From contig CM061094.1 of the NCBI GenBank assembly GCA_030770545.1, positions 4,883,001-4,947,000 on the forward strand: a stretch of DNA of 64,000 nt. Direction: 5' to 3'. A program made the position numbers and the translations under genes. Numbering within the stretch: position 1 is the first letter of the stretch; every line of letters starts with the position of its first letter. The notes under the pieces were generated by a model. The model made no database searches. It was not told where the DNA came from and saw nothing but the letters and a program-made list of their open reading frames with translations. The DNA is from Macropodus opercularis (taxonomy: Eukaryota > Chordata > Actinopteri > Anabantiformes > Osphronemidae). This document shows positions 26,201-36,944 of the stretch, one piece after another.

Positions 26201-29200
26201 GTGGGAAGTACAGCCTGAAGCCTCATTCTGTTTTCTCCCTGCTGCTCTGTTCCCTCGGTTGTCTGGCATCATGTTCGTCGTTGTCCTCCATCTTGCTTCA
26301 CAGTGGGACATAAAGCCCAGAGCCTCTCTTCATTTCTCTCACATACTGCCAGCTCTTGCTAGCCTTGTCTGTTCTGTTTTTCAGTCCCTTGTTTGTTGCA
26401 TCTTCATCCTGTCCTTTTATCCTTTATCCTACTTTCCCCTCACAGCTGTACCTCCCTTTTTTCCCTTCTACTACTCTAGCTTTCATCCTTTCACGTTTTC
26501 CCATCCTTTCTTGTGCATTTGTTCTTTCCCATTTCTTGTTTGAGCTCTCTACTGCAGCCCCCTCTGCCCAATACACACGTACCCTAATCTCTCCTCCTAC
26601 TCCTCTTTTTCTTCTCCCCGTCACTCGTTTCCTCTCTCTTCTTTTTCCATATGCTTTCCCTTTTTGAACTGAAGTGCTGTAAGTGTGAGATAAGGCTATA
26701 AAATGGCTGACATGGTCCACCCTGTTCTAGCCCTCAAACTGTGAGCCAGCACAAGGATTAAGAATTATAATTAAAAAGTAAACTTGATGACTTAAGTACC
26801 TGTGCTCAACAAAATAATTTTGAAATTCCTCTTGCATATTAGTTGCCATAGCAACCGTTGTCCAAAGTTTATGCAGTGTATATAGATTCAATGCTAAACA
26901 TCATTAACCCATGCATGCTCTGTACAGTGGATTGGTATTCAATAGCAATTTATGTTTTAATGGTCTAACTGTGTATTAGTCTGAGATGCAGGACTCTAGT
27001 GTTTCACTCCTTAGGCTTCTACCCAGAGGCCAGCACTTGTAACTGCAACTAAGATTCCTTTGACCCAAGATGGCTGACAATGTAGATGTTTTAATTTCAA
27101 GTATTGGTTACAGCCAAGATGTCTATTTGCTAGTCATGCGTCACACTGTCACTCTTTGCTTTAAATTAATTTTCTCTCTAGTACCTTTTCTTTTAAGTTA
27201 TTACCATTATGTAAGACAAGGGTATTTACTGTAAAGCATTTTGTGCAGATTATTTCTGTTGGTAATTGTTATTATCTTTTGTCATATTTTTAAGAAGAGT
27301 GCAGTAGGGTCATGTATAGTACAAAACCTTGTGTCAGGTTTGGCAAGACATTTAGTTATTGGCTTATGCCAACTTTTATCATGACGTGTTCAAATTTGAT
27401 GCACTGTGATGAACCTCTTACACTGAAGATGATTTTGAAGGCTCATATTCAGTCATTTAATGCATTTAGATATTTGTATATGTATGTATTTATTTATCCT
27501 CATAGGTTATACTGTAGGTCATGAATATATATTGCATTCAAGTTCAAAGCATAAATGCATACACAGTGGATATATAAATAACTTTTTGAAAAATGTACAA
27601 TAAAAAAAAATGTTAGAAATAGCTTTTTATTAAAACCAGGTTCCCCTCTCTTATCTTTTTTCCAACAGGGGAATCCCATTTCTCGGCAAGTCAGCAGCCC
27701 TTTCTGTATTTCCAGGTGTTATTTCTGACAGCTCAGTTTGAGGCGGCCGTTGCATTCTTGTTTCGTGTCGAGAGACTCCGGAGTCATGCTGTGCATGTGG
27801 CACTGGTCCTGTACGAACTGCGTCTGCTGCTGAAATCGTCTGGTCAAAGTGCTCAGCTGCGTGAGTGCAGTCATCTTTATTAGAAATACTTAAGGACATT
27901 GCAAAAGACCTTTTAGTTTGATTTGGTTTGTCCTTTCTATATACAGTAAGCCAGGAACCCGGCGACCCTCCCATGGTACGCCGTCTCAACTTTATTCGTC
28001 TGCTCATGCTTTACACTCGCAAGTTTGAGTCGACAGATCCACGGGAAGCTCTGCAGTACTTCTACTTCTTACGGTAAACAGTTGACATCCTCTTTGCAGA
28101 TTTTCTCACCCTGTATTACGCAGAGTGCAATTAGCAATAGTTGATGATATTTATTACTAACTCATGCCTATGTCTTTCTGCAGCAATGAGAAGGACAGCC
28201 AGGGAGAGAATATGTTCATGCGTTGTGTTAGTGAGCTTGTTATTGAGAGTCGAGAGGTGAGTGAACCACTTTTACAGAGGCCTAGACACAATGCCCCATA
28301 CATGTTTTTAAAGCCACTTAAACACAGTCGGTATAGCTAGAACTCATACCCATGCCCCCATTACCACCACATGTTTAAAACGATGATATCGGTACAGTAA
28401 CCAACTGTGATGTGCTTCAAATTATTTTTTTTCCATTATTTGTTTTGGTTTACATGTTTAAAATCTGTGTACATACAGGTTTTCTTTCAATGCATTTTTA
28501 ACTCCATCTCTTTTTATAGTTTGACATGTTGTTGGGAAGATTAGAGAAGGACGGCAGCAGAAAGGTAGGAAGGTTATGACCTATGTCTCTGTCCCCCATC
28601 ATTTGTTACTTGGTTTTGTCCATCCTTAGGTGTATTTTTCTCTTTGCTCTATTTTAAGATTTCAGTCAAAACATTTCCTGTATGTTGTGACACCCCTACT
28701 TAACAGACTTGTTCTACTGTCAAGGATGAAAGTTTCTTAACATTTCTTAGCACCAAATTGCAACATGTGATGTTTAAGGATCATTTGCCTACTTCAAATT
28801 CAACTCACCCACATGACAGCGCATGCTGTGCAGTTTTTCATTGTTAGTCTTACATTTACTACCAAGCTCATGTCATGTGAAATTATGGCAGGGATTGTTT
28901 GTCTTTATGTAAGTTGACTTTTTAAGAGATTATATTTTACAGTGCATGTAAAAATTGATGTTTGCAGCCCTTGAGTACTAATATAAAGTAATGAGTGTTA
29001 AAAGTAACTCTTGTTTATGTATTGATCTTTTGTGTAGTGACTGGAAAGTGCAGTCCAGATTTTTTGTTGGCTACTTAGCCTCTGCTCTATCATCAGAAGT
29101 AGAGCACTGTTCTCAGTCTCACTGTGGTTCTTTCTGGTATTCGTCTTTTCAGCCAGGAGTCATAGATAAGTTTGCAGGCGACACCAGAGCCATCATCAGT

Positions 29201-30759
29201 AAAGTGGCTTTAGAAGCAGAGAACAAAGGCTTGTTTGAGGAGGCTGTCAAACTCTATGAGCTGGCCAAGGTAAGCAGACCTGTGTTCTTAAGAAATACTG
29301 GCGCAGTACATACAAAGAACTCCTGTTGAATCTGTTTTCATTTGCCTCTATGTAGAACCCAGATAAGGTGTTGGAGTTAATGAACAGACTGTTGAGCCCA
29401 GTGATTGCCCAGGTCAGTGCTCCCCAGTCAAACAAGGAGAGGCTAAAAAACACTGCAGTGGCCATTGCTGAGAGGTAAGAACGTGTACACAGCAATCAAA
29501 TCCAGCCGTAATCATTACATCAAAGTCTAAAACCAGTGTCTTTTATATTTCCACTGCAGGTATCGTTCTCAGGGCATAGCAGGAGAGAAGTCAGTTGATA
29601 GTACTTTCTACCTGCTCTTAGATCTGACGACATTCTTTGATGAGTACCACGCAGGTCACGTTGACAGAGCCTATGATGTGAGTACAGGTCTTGTAATATA
29701 GAAAAGGGACTGATGTGATGGGCATGTAATGCATTCACACAAAGCCTATAATACCCTGATTTATCATATTGTGGTGTTCAAATTATGCAGCTGTTTTGTT
29801 AACGTCGTCCGTTCGTCTGTCAGGTGATGGAGCGTTTAAAGCTGCTTCCACTCAGCCAAGACAGTGTGGAGGAGAGAGTGGCTGCTTTCAGGAACTTCAG
29901 TGATGAGGTGTGATCAGCTTCTGAACAATCAACACTCACAGTATTTATCTTCTCTTCATAAAGATGTTTTTTTTTTTTTCTTTAAACCTCTTTTCTCACT
30001 AGGTGAGACACAACCTGTCTGAGGTGCTGTTGGCCACCATGAACATCCTGTTCACACAGTACAAGCGCCTAAAAGGGGCATCAGCTGGCACACCAGGGCG
30101 ACCACAGAGGACCATAGAGGACAGAGACATGGTGAGAAGCCAGTTTATGTACTTAATTTATATGAAGGAAGTACATAGTTTAAGATATGCTTAATTGGAA
30201 TAAGATATTTCTGTGGTGTGAAAATGCTAAACATACACTGCTATGTAACTGTTGGATATTAACAGTCCTAGGTCTGCTCTTCTGTTCTGTGTTAGATGTC
30301 GAAAACAGACTACTGCCACCTGCTGGTGCAGGGATTTCTTTTTTCACATATTTACACAACTACATGCTAGCTTGTTGAAGGCTGCAATGTAATCAAGTGT
30401 CACATTTTGGCCCAGACTAAAGCGACATAACATACCGTAATAATCGGCCTTTATCTACACTAGTTCTTTGATACTGGCCTGGTGCTCTAAAAGTGGCTGG
30501 AGTGATTTGTGATTTGGCCCTGGTGCCATTATTTCCAAATGTAAATGTGTAAATGCAGTGAGTCAATGAGTCAGTGTTGTTATACACATACAGACCAGTT
30601 TCTTATTCACAGTGTGCTAATGTGTTAAATACCTTCTATTCTAAACAGCAACTGCGCAGTCAAGCCAGAGCACTCATCACCTTTGCTGGTATGATTCCCT
30701 ACAACATGGCTGGTGACACCAATGCAAGACTGGTGCAGATGGAATTATTGATGAACTGA
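11285..30759 (+). CDS. nup93: Nuclear pore complex protein Nup93
   Basis: Twenty-one coding exons (first 11285-11463, 12253-12370, 20069-20131, 21367-21495; last 30003-30131, 30649-30759) all have canonical splice sites and matching phases. They sum to 820 residues (human 819). Other exons: 22547-22621, 23481-23573, 23685-23824, 23953-24085, 24594-24751, 24853-25018, 25221-25314, 27669-27860, 27947-28073, 28184-28256, 28520-28564, 29153-29269, 29356-29474, 29560-29677, 29824-29907. Nup93 is a scaffold of the inner ring. Its N-terminal helical segment (MDAEGFGELLQQAEQL) recruits the Nup62 complex, and the C-terminal alpha-solenoid binds Nup188/Nup205 and Nup35. Conservation is very high, with long identical blocks such as NYT-VTVFGNLHQAQLGGVP. 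The largest intron (12371-20068) holds simple repeats; intron 25315-27668 has a long pyrimidine-rich tract. Confidence 0.97.
15104..15126. repeat. (CA)n microsatellite
   Basis: An uninterrupted CA dinucleotide run of about 23 bases in the largest nup93 intron. Related GT/GTAT tracts lie at about 15400-15470. It could serve as a polymorphic marker. Confidence 0.85.
15660..15850. repeat. Purine-rich (GA) tract
   Basis: About 190 bases of strongly purine-biased sequence (GGAGGGAGG and GAGAGAGCGAGAGA types) lie in the largest nup93 intron. It is low-complexity, with no coding potential on either strand. Confidence 0.6.
18667..18722. repeat. Fragment of a dispersed fish repeat
   Basis: A segment around GTCTTTAATGTCATTGTCAC followed by ATGTACAACAAAAATTTG resembles a motif that recurs widely in fish genomes. 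I recall the motif but cannot search for it, so the family is not named. It lies within the largest nup93 intron. Confidence 0.35.
19963..19980. repeat. (TC)n microsatellite
   Basis: Nine CT repeats about 90 bases before the acceptor of nup93 coding exon 3. They extend the polypyrimidine-rich 3' end of the intron. Confidence 0.75.
26130..26665. repeat. Long pyrimidine-rich tract
   Basis: Over 500 bases of C/T-rich low-complexity sequence in nup93 intron 25315-27668. It leaves long open frames on both strands by composition, but these show no protein-like conservation pattern or splice context. Confidence 0.6.
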
Positions 30760-30994
30760 GACCTCAACAGAAACACAACATACACACACAGAAGCACAGT
30801 TCCTAACAGGAAATTGGCTTTTTGGAGACACCATCATTCTTATTAACTTTCATGTGTCTGCCATTTTGTTGTAAAGGCTACAGTATTCATCAGTGTGTTA
30901 ACGCGTACATCATTATTTGACCTGCTCCTGTTGTCTGTTTTGTTGTTTTTTTTCCCCATTTTGTTGTTTCACATTTGTATCTTTAATAATTTGG

Positions 30995-31000
30995 AATAAA
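30995..31000 (+). terminator. nup93 polyadenylation signal
   Basis: AATAAA lies 235 bases after the nup93 stop codon and is followed by a T-rich downstream element, giving a short 3' untranslated region. Confidence 0.75.
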
Positions 31001-31593
31001 AAAAGTATACTTTTTATTTGGAAATGCCAATGTCCATTTAATTTCCTTTTTTCATTCAGTCTTTTTTGTTACAGTTTATTGTTTTTATGACAATCATCAA
31101 ACAGTGCAGTCACAGCAAGCGAGTGCCTACATCTAGTAAATGTACATTGCATGTACCTTTTTCAATTGGATGCTTATATTAGTTTTCACATTTATAATGG
31201 TTCCAACACTTTCCATTAACATTATCCAGCAGTTTACACAAGAAAGTTTTTTGTTCTGCTTTTGGAAAATATGGCGGGGTGAGCTGCTTATCTAACATCA
31301 GGGGTTTTAACAGACACCCTCCAATATTTGTGTGTGACAGGGAGAATTAACATTTACGTCTCCTACAGAGAAACATTGTTTTCCAAAAGGTATGACTTGA
31401 TTTAATGTTCTAAATCTAAAAAAAATAATTAATTCATGTAGGATTACTACCATGCTCAGGGAAAAGTTTTATCATCACATCAGAATAATAAATCGCTGCT
31501 TGCACGATTTAAAGACGAGCTGCAGACAAGAGGTTTCAGTTTTAGATTCGGGTGGAAAGGGAGAAATAAATGTTCCTCAAACTAAATTAATTC

Positions 31594-31628
31594 AGATTGT
31601 AAAGACTCGTTGCGAATCTTTACAATCT
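31594..31628. repeat. Perfect 12-bp inverted repeat (hairpin)
   Basis: AGATTGTAAAGA and its exact complement TCTTTACAATCT flank eleven bases. Inside, TCG and CGA can pair around a TTG loop. It lies 600 bases upstream of the miR-138 hairpin and 600 bases past the end of nup93. No known RNA family is recognised, and it is too short for a pre-miRNA. Confidence 0.6.
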
Positions 31629-32189
31629 AACTATTTGAGATACAAATCCAGTTTATACAAGTTGAGCATTATAGTTTAAAATGGGATGTTTGAAAATGCA
31701 TAACACATTAAAACATTATAAAGAATACTGTAGTAATTCACTTGAAAACTCAATAAAGCATCCAGTAACACCAAAAATTTGAGAGGCTCCACACATACAA
31801 ACAAAATCTTCACAAACGATTCCCTGTGTTAAATTTGTGACCCACACTCTGTGTCCTTCAGTCTGGCCTGAGAGAACACAGATGGAGGCTCATTCTGTCT
31901 TGGCTGCTCCACATACTGTATGGAGGTGTTAAGTTAATCCACGGCCACAGACAGAGCTGCAGTCATTGCTACGGGATACACGCTGTTGTACTTCAGACCT
32001 ACTCGTAGCTGCAGTATTGCCCTCCATTCACTGCCTCCTGTTGACGCCTAACAACATGCTGATTAACCAGACACACTGATCAAGTCTGCTGCAGTGATTG
32101 TTGTTCCTCTCACTGTGGGTCTATGTAGCGTAGCTTTTGCATGTTTGTCCTTTAGTTCCTTCAGTAGCGGAAGACCTGCATCTCAGGTG

Positions 32190-32278
32190 TGTGTGCTGCA
32201 GCTGGTGTTGTGAATCAGGCCGATGACAAACACCTCCTATAAGCCGGCTATTTCACAACACCAGGGTGGCACTGCACC
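32190..32278 (+). ncRNA. mir138: microRNA miR-138 precursor hairpin
   Basis: The 5' arm at 32200-32222 carries the complete 23-base mature miR-138-5p (begins AGCTGGTGTTGTGAATC). The 3' arm at about 32247-32267 (GCTATTTCACAACACCAGGG) pairs with it across a loop of about 24 bases and matches the miR-138-2 star strand except for one base. Flanking bases continue the stem. miR-138 is a vertebrate microRNA abundant in brain that acts on dendritic spine growth, hypoxia and differentiation targets. Human MIR138-2 also lies just downstream of NUP93, so the locus is conserved in place. The primary transcript and its promoter are not identified. Strand follows from the mature sequence, but the hairpin's near-symmetry means the opposite strand could also fold. 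Confidence 0.96.
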
Positions 32279-32874
32279 ACTGCCGACGAGACCAAGAATC
32301 ACTACAAGATGCTGCAAATGGAGATGGTGCAAAAAAATGGGAATTGTGTTTATGGAACAGATCCATGAGAGTATGTTAATTTTTTTAATCTACTGTTATT
32401 ATTAAAAGCAGATGTACAACTTGAACTCAAGGGTGCTTAATAATTTCGGTAGACTGTGAACTGGCTATGTTGTATTTAATAAGATGTTTTGTTGACTTTG
32501 ACTTTATTACCTTCAGAATATCTGTTACATTTTTTCTACCCTCTTACTTACTCAACTTAATTAGATACCAAAGTCATACATGTATACTGAATGTAACGAT
32601 CAAGCAGGATTCAGACATGTAAAACCTGACACATTGATCAATTTGCTCTTTTAATAAATAAAGGTTCCCTCTGTTCTGTTCAGGTCCAAATGATGCTTGA
32701 TGCATTTTAACCTTCTAAACATATTTACAACATTTTTATTAACATATAAATTAACAAGTTATTGATAATATTGCTATTCAGTCATTTTTTGTTACAAAAA
32801 TGTTTTTTAAAGTAGGGGGTGTTAACTTGAGAGAGATTAAAAGAAAAATAAGGGCACATACGCAGCTCACTTTA

Positions 32875-33087
32875 TTATCTGTGCTGTGGGATGATGGACT
32901 GCAGCAGACCTGCCTCATCGGTCATGGTGCCTCCTTCATGAGCGACTTCTTCTGGCTGTGTTCTGTCCTGGTAAAAACAGATGGTCCGTACCCAGATAGG
33001 AGGGAGGCCAGCCTGACGATATCTGAGAATATGTACTCCAGCCTCTGGGTGTGATGAGTTGGCACTGTCGGAAACATACCGACCCAC
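32875..33087 (-). CDS. Putative terminal coding exon, unidentified protein
   Basis: On the minus strand a frame of about 70 residues (GRYVSDSANSSHPEAG near the start, GLPPIWVRTICFYQD in the middle, ending SIIPQHR) closes with two stop codons in a row. The polyadenylation signal AATAAA (32876-32871) overlaps the stops. An AG acceptor directly before the frame (around 33088) would make it a 3' terminal exon, but its pyrimidine tract is weak and no upstream exon was found. A second frame (about 32922-33173) is open over the same bases. I do not recognise the family with confidence. SPMIP8/TEPP lies between CNGB1 and MMP15 in mammals, so it is a candidate to test; this is a guess from neighbourhood only. 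It could also be a decayed fragment. Confidence 0.35.
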   Translation of the reverse strand: MGRYVSDSANSSHPEAGVHILRYRQAGLPPIWVRTICFYQDRTQPEEVAHEGGTMTDEAGLLQSIIPQHR

Positions 33088-33922
33088 TTATGAAATCCCC
33101 CACAGACCCTGTAATTCCCCACCATACTCATACCAATCCTCCTGCTATTTTCATCCACTGACACCAAAAACATTATTAATGCTACTATATATTATTCATT
33201 GTAAAAATTCACTGGTTCTGAGCAAGCAAGCTAAGGTTTTGGTCATGATGTTTTTAGTTATATTTTTATATCAAATGTTTTTCAACCAACTATAAGTGGG
33301 TGATGGAATTAACTTCCCATCGCACCAAACCACTGTGTGCTGACACCTGGTGGAGACTCTTTCCTATTTTATTTTAATTGACACAAAACCTGATAATGAC
33401 AGGAGGAAAAATGCTCATGCTTTTAAATCCACGAACGTATTTGCTGCTGGGTATGAGTAAGCATGCAAGAATTATTGAAGGGGCAAACTGGACCCAAGTC
33501 CAGCTATGGGGCTTTTTTAAAATATGCAAGATGAGCCCAAGGAGATGTACAGTAATAGGATTAATGAGCCACACAGTGAAAAGCACACACTCAAAATGAC
33601 CAGCAGACACAAAATGACGAAACTGACAACTACTTCCCACCAGTTGTTCAAAATAAAACAAGTAAAAAGGCCCCTACAAGCAATTTAATAAGTCGATAAT
33701 TAACAATGGGCGTGAACAATGCATATGGCAAAATACCTCATATATATATATCGTCACGTTTGATGATCTCGCGAGCACGCGCGCGCCTGAACAAACAGCA
33801 GGTGTTTAGAATGACTCAGCAGCCGCACGTGTTTAAAACCACCGCTGCTGTGGGAATATTGGCGTTTGACCGCAAATATCGCCTTTCAACCTATCATATA
33901 CAGTAAAGCTGGTTTTCCGGCC

Positions 33923-36913
33923 ATGACCATAAGCTTGAGTTTAAAGGTGGGTGATAAGAACAATAAATTGTTGTGCAGTGTAATTCATGTAATAAAAAAG
34001 TAGCTTTGTAAGCAGCCCAGTTGCATAGCTAAGATGCTAAGTTGATCATGTAGTCTCGCTAGAGCCTAGTGTAAATAGATAATCTAGCACTTGACACGGT
34101 TGACGAGGTCATTCTTTAAAGCAGCTGCTCGTCGCGCTTCTCCTCGGCTCCGCGCTCCGCGGTGTTGAAGGTGAGGATGCGGACTTTGAAGACGTCAAAC
34201 GCACATCACCGCGTTGTCGTCCCGGTGAAGTGACGGGTGTGTCTCTGCAGGAGTCTGCAGCGTGGAGCACTGCACTGATCGCAGCGCGTGCGCCCTGTCC
34301 GAGGACCGGAGACGCTGCACGTGCGTCGGGGGCTACTACTCTGACCGCTGTGATAGAAGTAGGCAAAGAACCGTTAATGTTGTGTCCTCACATGGAACCT
34401 GATGCACTGTTTGGTTTGCTGAACTTGTTTCTGCTTATTCACCACGTTCTATTAACTCACGTAACCTACTTTCCGTTACAGGTCTGAAAAACTACTGTAC
34501 TATTTTGTTTTGTTCTTGCGGATGTAGACTAAAATTATTCATTCAGTTTCACTCTGTTAACAAATCTTGTACTTTCAGATAATTAATAGCCTTAAGAGAA
34601 CATTTTCTTAAATATTTGTATTGGGTAATACTGGTGAACGTGTCTTTGATGGTGAACTGTACAGTATTAAAATAATCACAAATTGTGGCAGTAAAATAAC
34701 CATAACACGTGCAGCCATTGCCTTTTACAGATGCACATATTAAAGTTGTGTGTGGCAGAGACTTTATATCAATCAGAGCGGCTGAAGATTTCTTCAAGTA
34801 TCACAACGCTCCGCTGGAGTCTCTGCATCTGCCCAACAAATCCTGTCGTGCTCATAGAGAAGTCATTGACAGCGTGCCGTACTACATGTCCAGGCTGTCC
34901 AAAGACCAATATCTGACTTGTGGAGGCAAGCTACTGGTACAACTTGACTTGTATCTATTTACGTCTACAATACAATTCTAGCATAGGTCTAATTTCATGT
35001 GGTGAATTTAAAGTTTAGTTGAGAATACTTGATACTGAAATCAATAGCTATTTGCAATTCTTCTCTCCCCTCCCTACAGAAAAACTACACTCACATCACG
35101 TATGCCCTGACTCTACTATCAGCGCCTCGGCTTGCTGGAAACATCATTAGAGATCCAGTCATCAAAATCGACTACGCATGCCACTATCCATACATCAGAA
35201 GAGTCAGTCTGCCTTTCGCTATCACCCCTTTCTCCAGGTGAGCAAGAGTAACCACTTCGATGGCATTTAAATTTTCACAGAAACTGAAATAAGTCAGTTT
35301 AATCCACTGTAAATTATTTATACACTGGATTTTGTTTGTTCACAAGTACATTAGGGTTTCAAAATTCCTATTCTATAGTCTTCTTGATATGCTGCTTTAC
35401 ATCAAAACATTATTTGGTATTTTTTGCCAAACGTGATCACTTTGCAAGTCATGCCCAACTTACTTGTGTCTAATGATTATGGTTGTGGTCATGGTTGAGG
35501 TGAGGATTTACTGGTTATTACCTGCCATTAGTGCATAAATATGACCATGTCATAGAGTGTCATTGACTGGATAATAAATGCCAATAGCTGTGTGTTCTCA
35601 TGCTACATCAGACTTGTTTATTAAACGTCTAATAAAAACATGTGGCGAGTGGCTAAGGAAGTCATCTGATGAGCTTGTTTATCACATGACTTGATGAACT
35701 CAGAGACCCAGCCTGTTTCTCTCTTCTCTCTCTCTCCTCTGTAGTGAGACAGTGATACATGCAGATGAGCATGATGTCACAATACAGATGATGTTGTACA
35801 CAGACCAGACTTACTCCAAAGCCTTCAGTAGTGCCCCTGCCATTGAACTTGGAGATAAGGGAAGTAAATGCTGAGAACATCCACTTAAATATGAATTCAA
35901 ATGCAATTCCTTCTTGTTTAAGCAGTTTGGATCTTCTAAAGTTTTTTTTGGTTTTTTTTCATCAAATTTTTAACTTATTTAGGTGTTTGTGGAGGTGAAG
36001 GTAATAGATCATCCAGATGATTTCCTGCTTCGGGTTAATGAGTGTTGGGCCACACAGTCTCACCAGCCTAACAGTACAGAGGGATCGGCTCACCACCTGC
36101 TTCTGAATGGGTTTGATCATGTCTTAGCATTTGCAAATAATTTCTCATTAAACCTTAAACTCTATAATTACTGTCTACTCTCCTTCTACCCATCTCTTCG
36201 TTCAGTTGCGTGAGTGATCCAACTATCTTCTTTCTTAATGTGAGTGAGGAACAGTCCGGGCGTAATGGAGAGAGCTCTGCTGTTCGCTATGGCTTCGACA
36301 TGTTTCGGTTTATAGCCGAACCCCACAGAGTCTATCTGCACTGCACAGTACAGCTGTGCGATCAAGACGAAGTCACGTCCTGCACACCTGTGAGTTCACC
36401 TACACATTAGGTTTATATGTATACTGGTCAAGCGTCAGAAGAAACAACGCAAAAGTAGGCCTCAGACACCTGCTCACACATGAGATGTGCATCATGCTGC
36501 TACAATTTGACTTTGCTGTTTTCTCACAGAACTGTAATTCCATTAGTAAGCGAGAAGCTGTGAGACCAGACCCCAACCAGGGCCTCTTATCATATGGACC
36601 CATCACGATTGAAATTCCAGACAGACCTCAGTCCAGTAACCTCCTTTTTCTTTATCGTGTTGCTATTTAATTCTCTACTCCTGTCTCTGTCTCTCATATT
36701 CCAGTTATCTTTGTTCTCTCCCACTGAACGCAGTTATCCTGTTGTATTTGATTTGAGTTAAAAATTTTATCTCCATCTCCCTTTTCTCCCCCAGACATGC
36801 TGTTGACGGTGGTGCTGATCATAGCAGGGATCTGGTCTGTGGGCTTATTGCTCATTATCCTCACCACTGTAGCCAGAGCAGGCAGCAAGAGACTTGCACA
36901 AGTTGAGCACTGA
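33923..36913 (+). CDS. EGF-like plus zona-pellucida-domain membrane protein
   Basis: Ten exons are proposed: 33923-33946, 34125-34170, 34251-34358, 34731-34936, 35080-35237, 35745-35859, 35983-36110, 36206-36389, 36530-36635, 36795-36913, giving about 397 residues. The model predicts a signal peptide (start MTISLSLKLLVALLLGSA) and a six-cysteine EGF-like domain (about 26-58). A complete ZP module follows (about 60-330, from IKVVCGRD through LLLNGCVSDP and the HCTVQLC-type cysteines), then a dibasic SKRE site and a C-terminal membrane helix (about 360-383). ZP modules polymerise extracellular filaments such as egg coats, uromodulin or tectorin. The first 24-base exon is inferred, because the next exon has no in-frame ATG. 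The donor after 35859 reads GG, not GT (see findings). I do not know which ZP family member it is. Confidence 0.8.
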
Positions 36914-36938
36914 CAACACTGCTGCTAAACTTCCATAA

Positions 36939-36944
36939 AATAAA
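36939..36944 (+). terminator. Polyadenylation signal of the ZP-domain gene
   Basis: AATAAA lies 26 bases after the stop codon of the ZP-domain gene, implying a very short 3' untranslated region. Confidence 0.65.

Larger units (their letters stand above)
31001..33922. other. nup93 to ZP-gene intergenic region
   Basis: Apart from the miR-138 hairpin, the short hairpin at 31594 and the minus-strand exon at 32875-33087, this 2.9-kb stretch is A/T-rich and shows no supported gene. A CpG-rich patch at 33760-33850 carries TCTCGCGAGC (33767-33776), one base off the TCTCGCGAGA promoter motif. It is the likely promoter of the following gene. Confidence 0.5.

Noticed and set aside
26042..26720. Long open frames (up to 160 codons) in nup93 intron 11
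   Set aside because: They follow from the C/T-rich low-complexity tract (runs of Ser, Pro, Phe, Leu on one strand; Arg, Glu, Lys, Gly on the other), not from coding constraint.
34109..34366. Minus-strand frame of 85 codons over the first exons of the ZP gene
   Set aside because: A GC-rich shadow of the plus-strand signal-peptide and EGF exons, which have splice sites, correct phases and a cysteine pattern.
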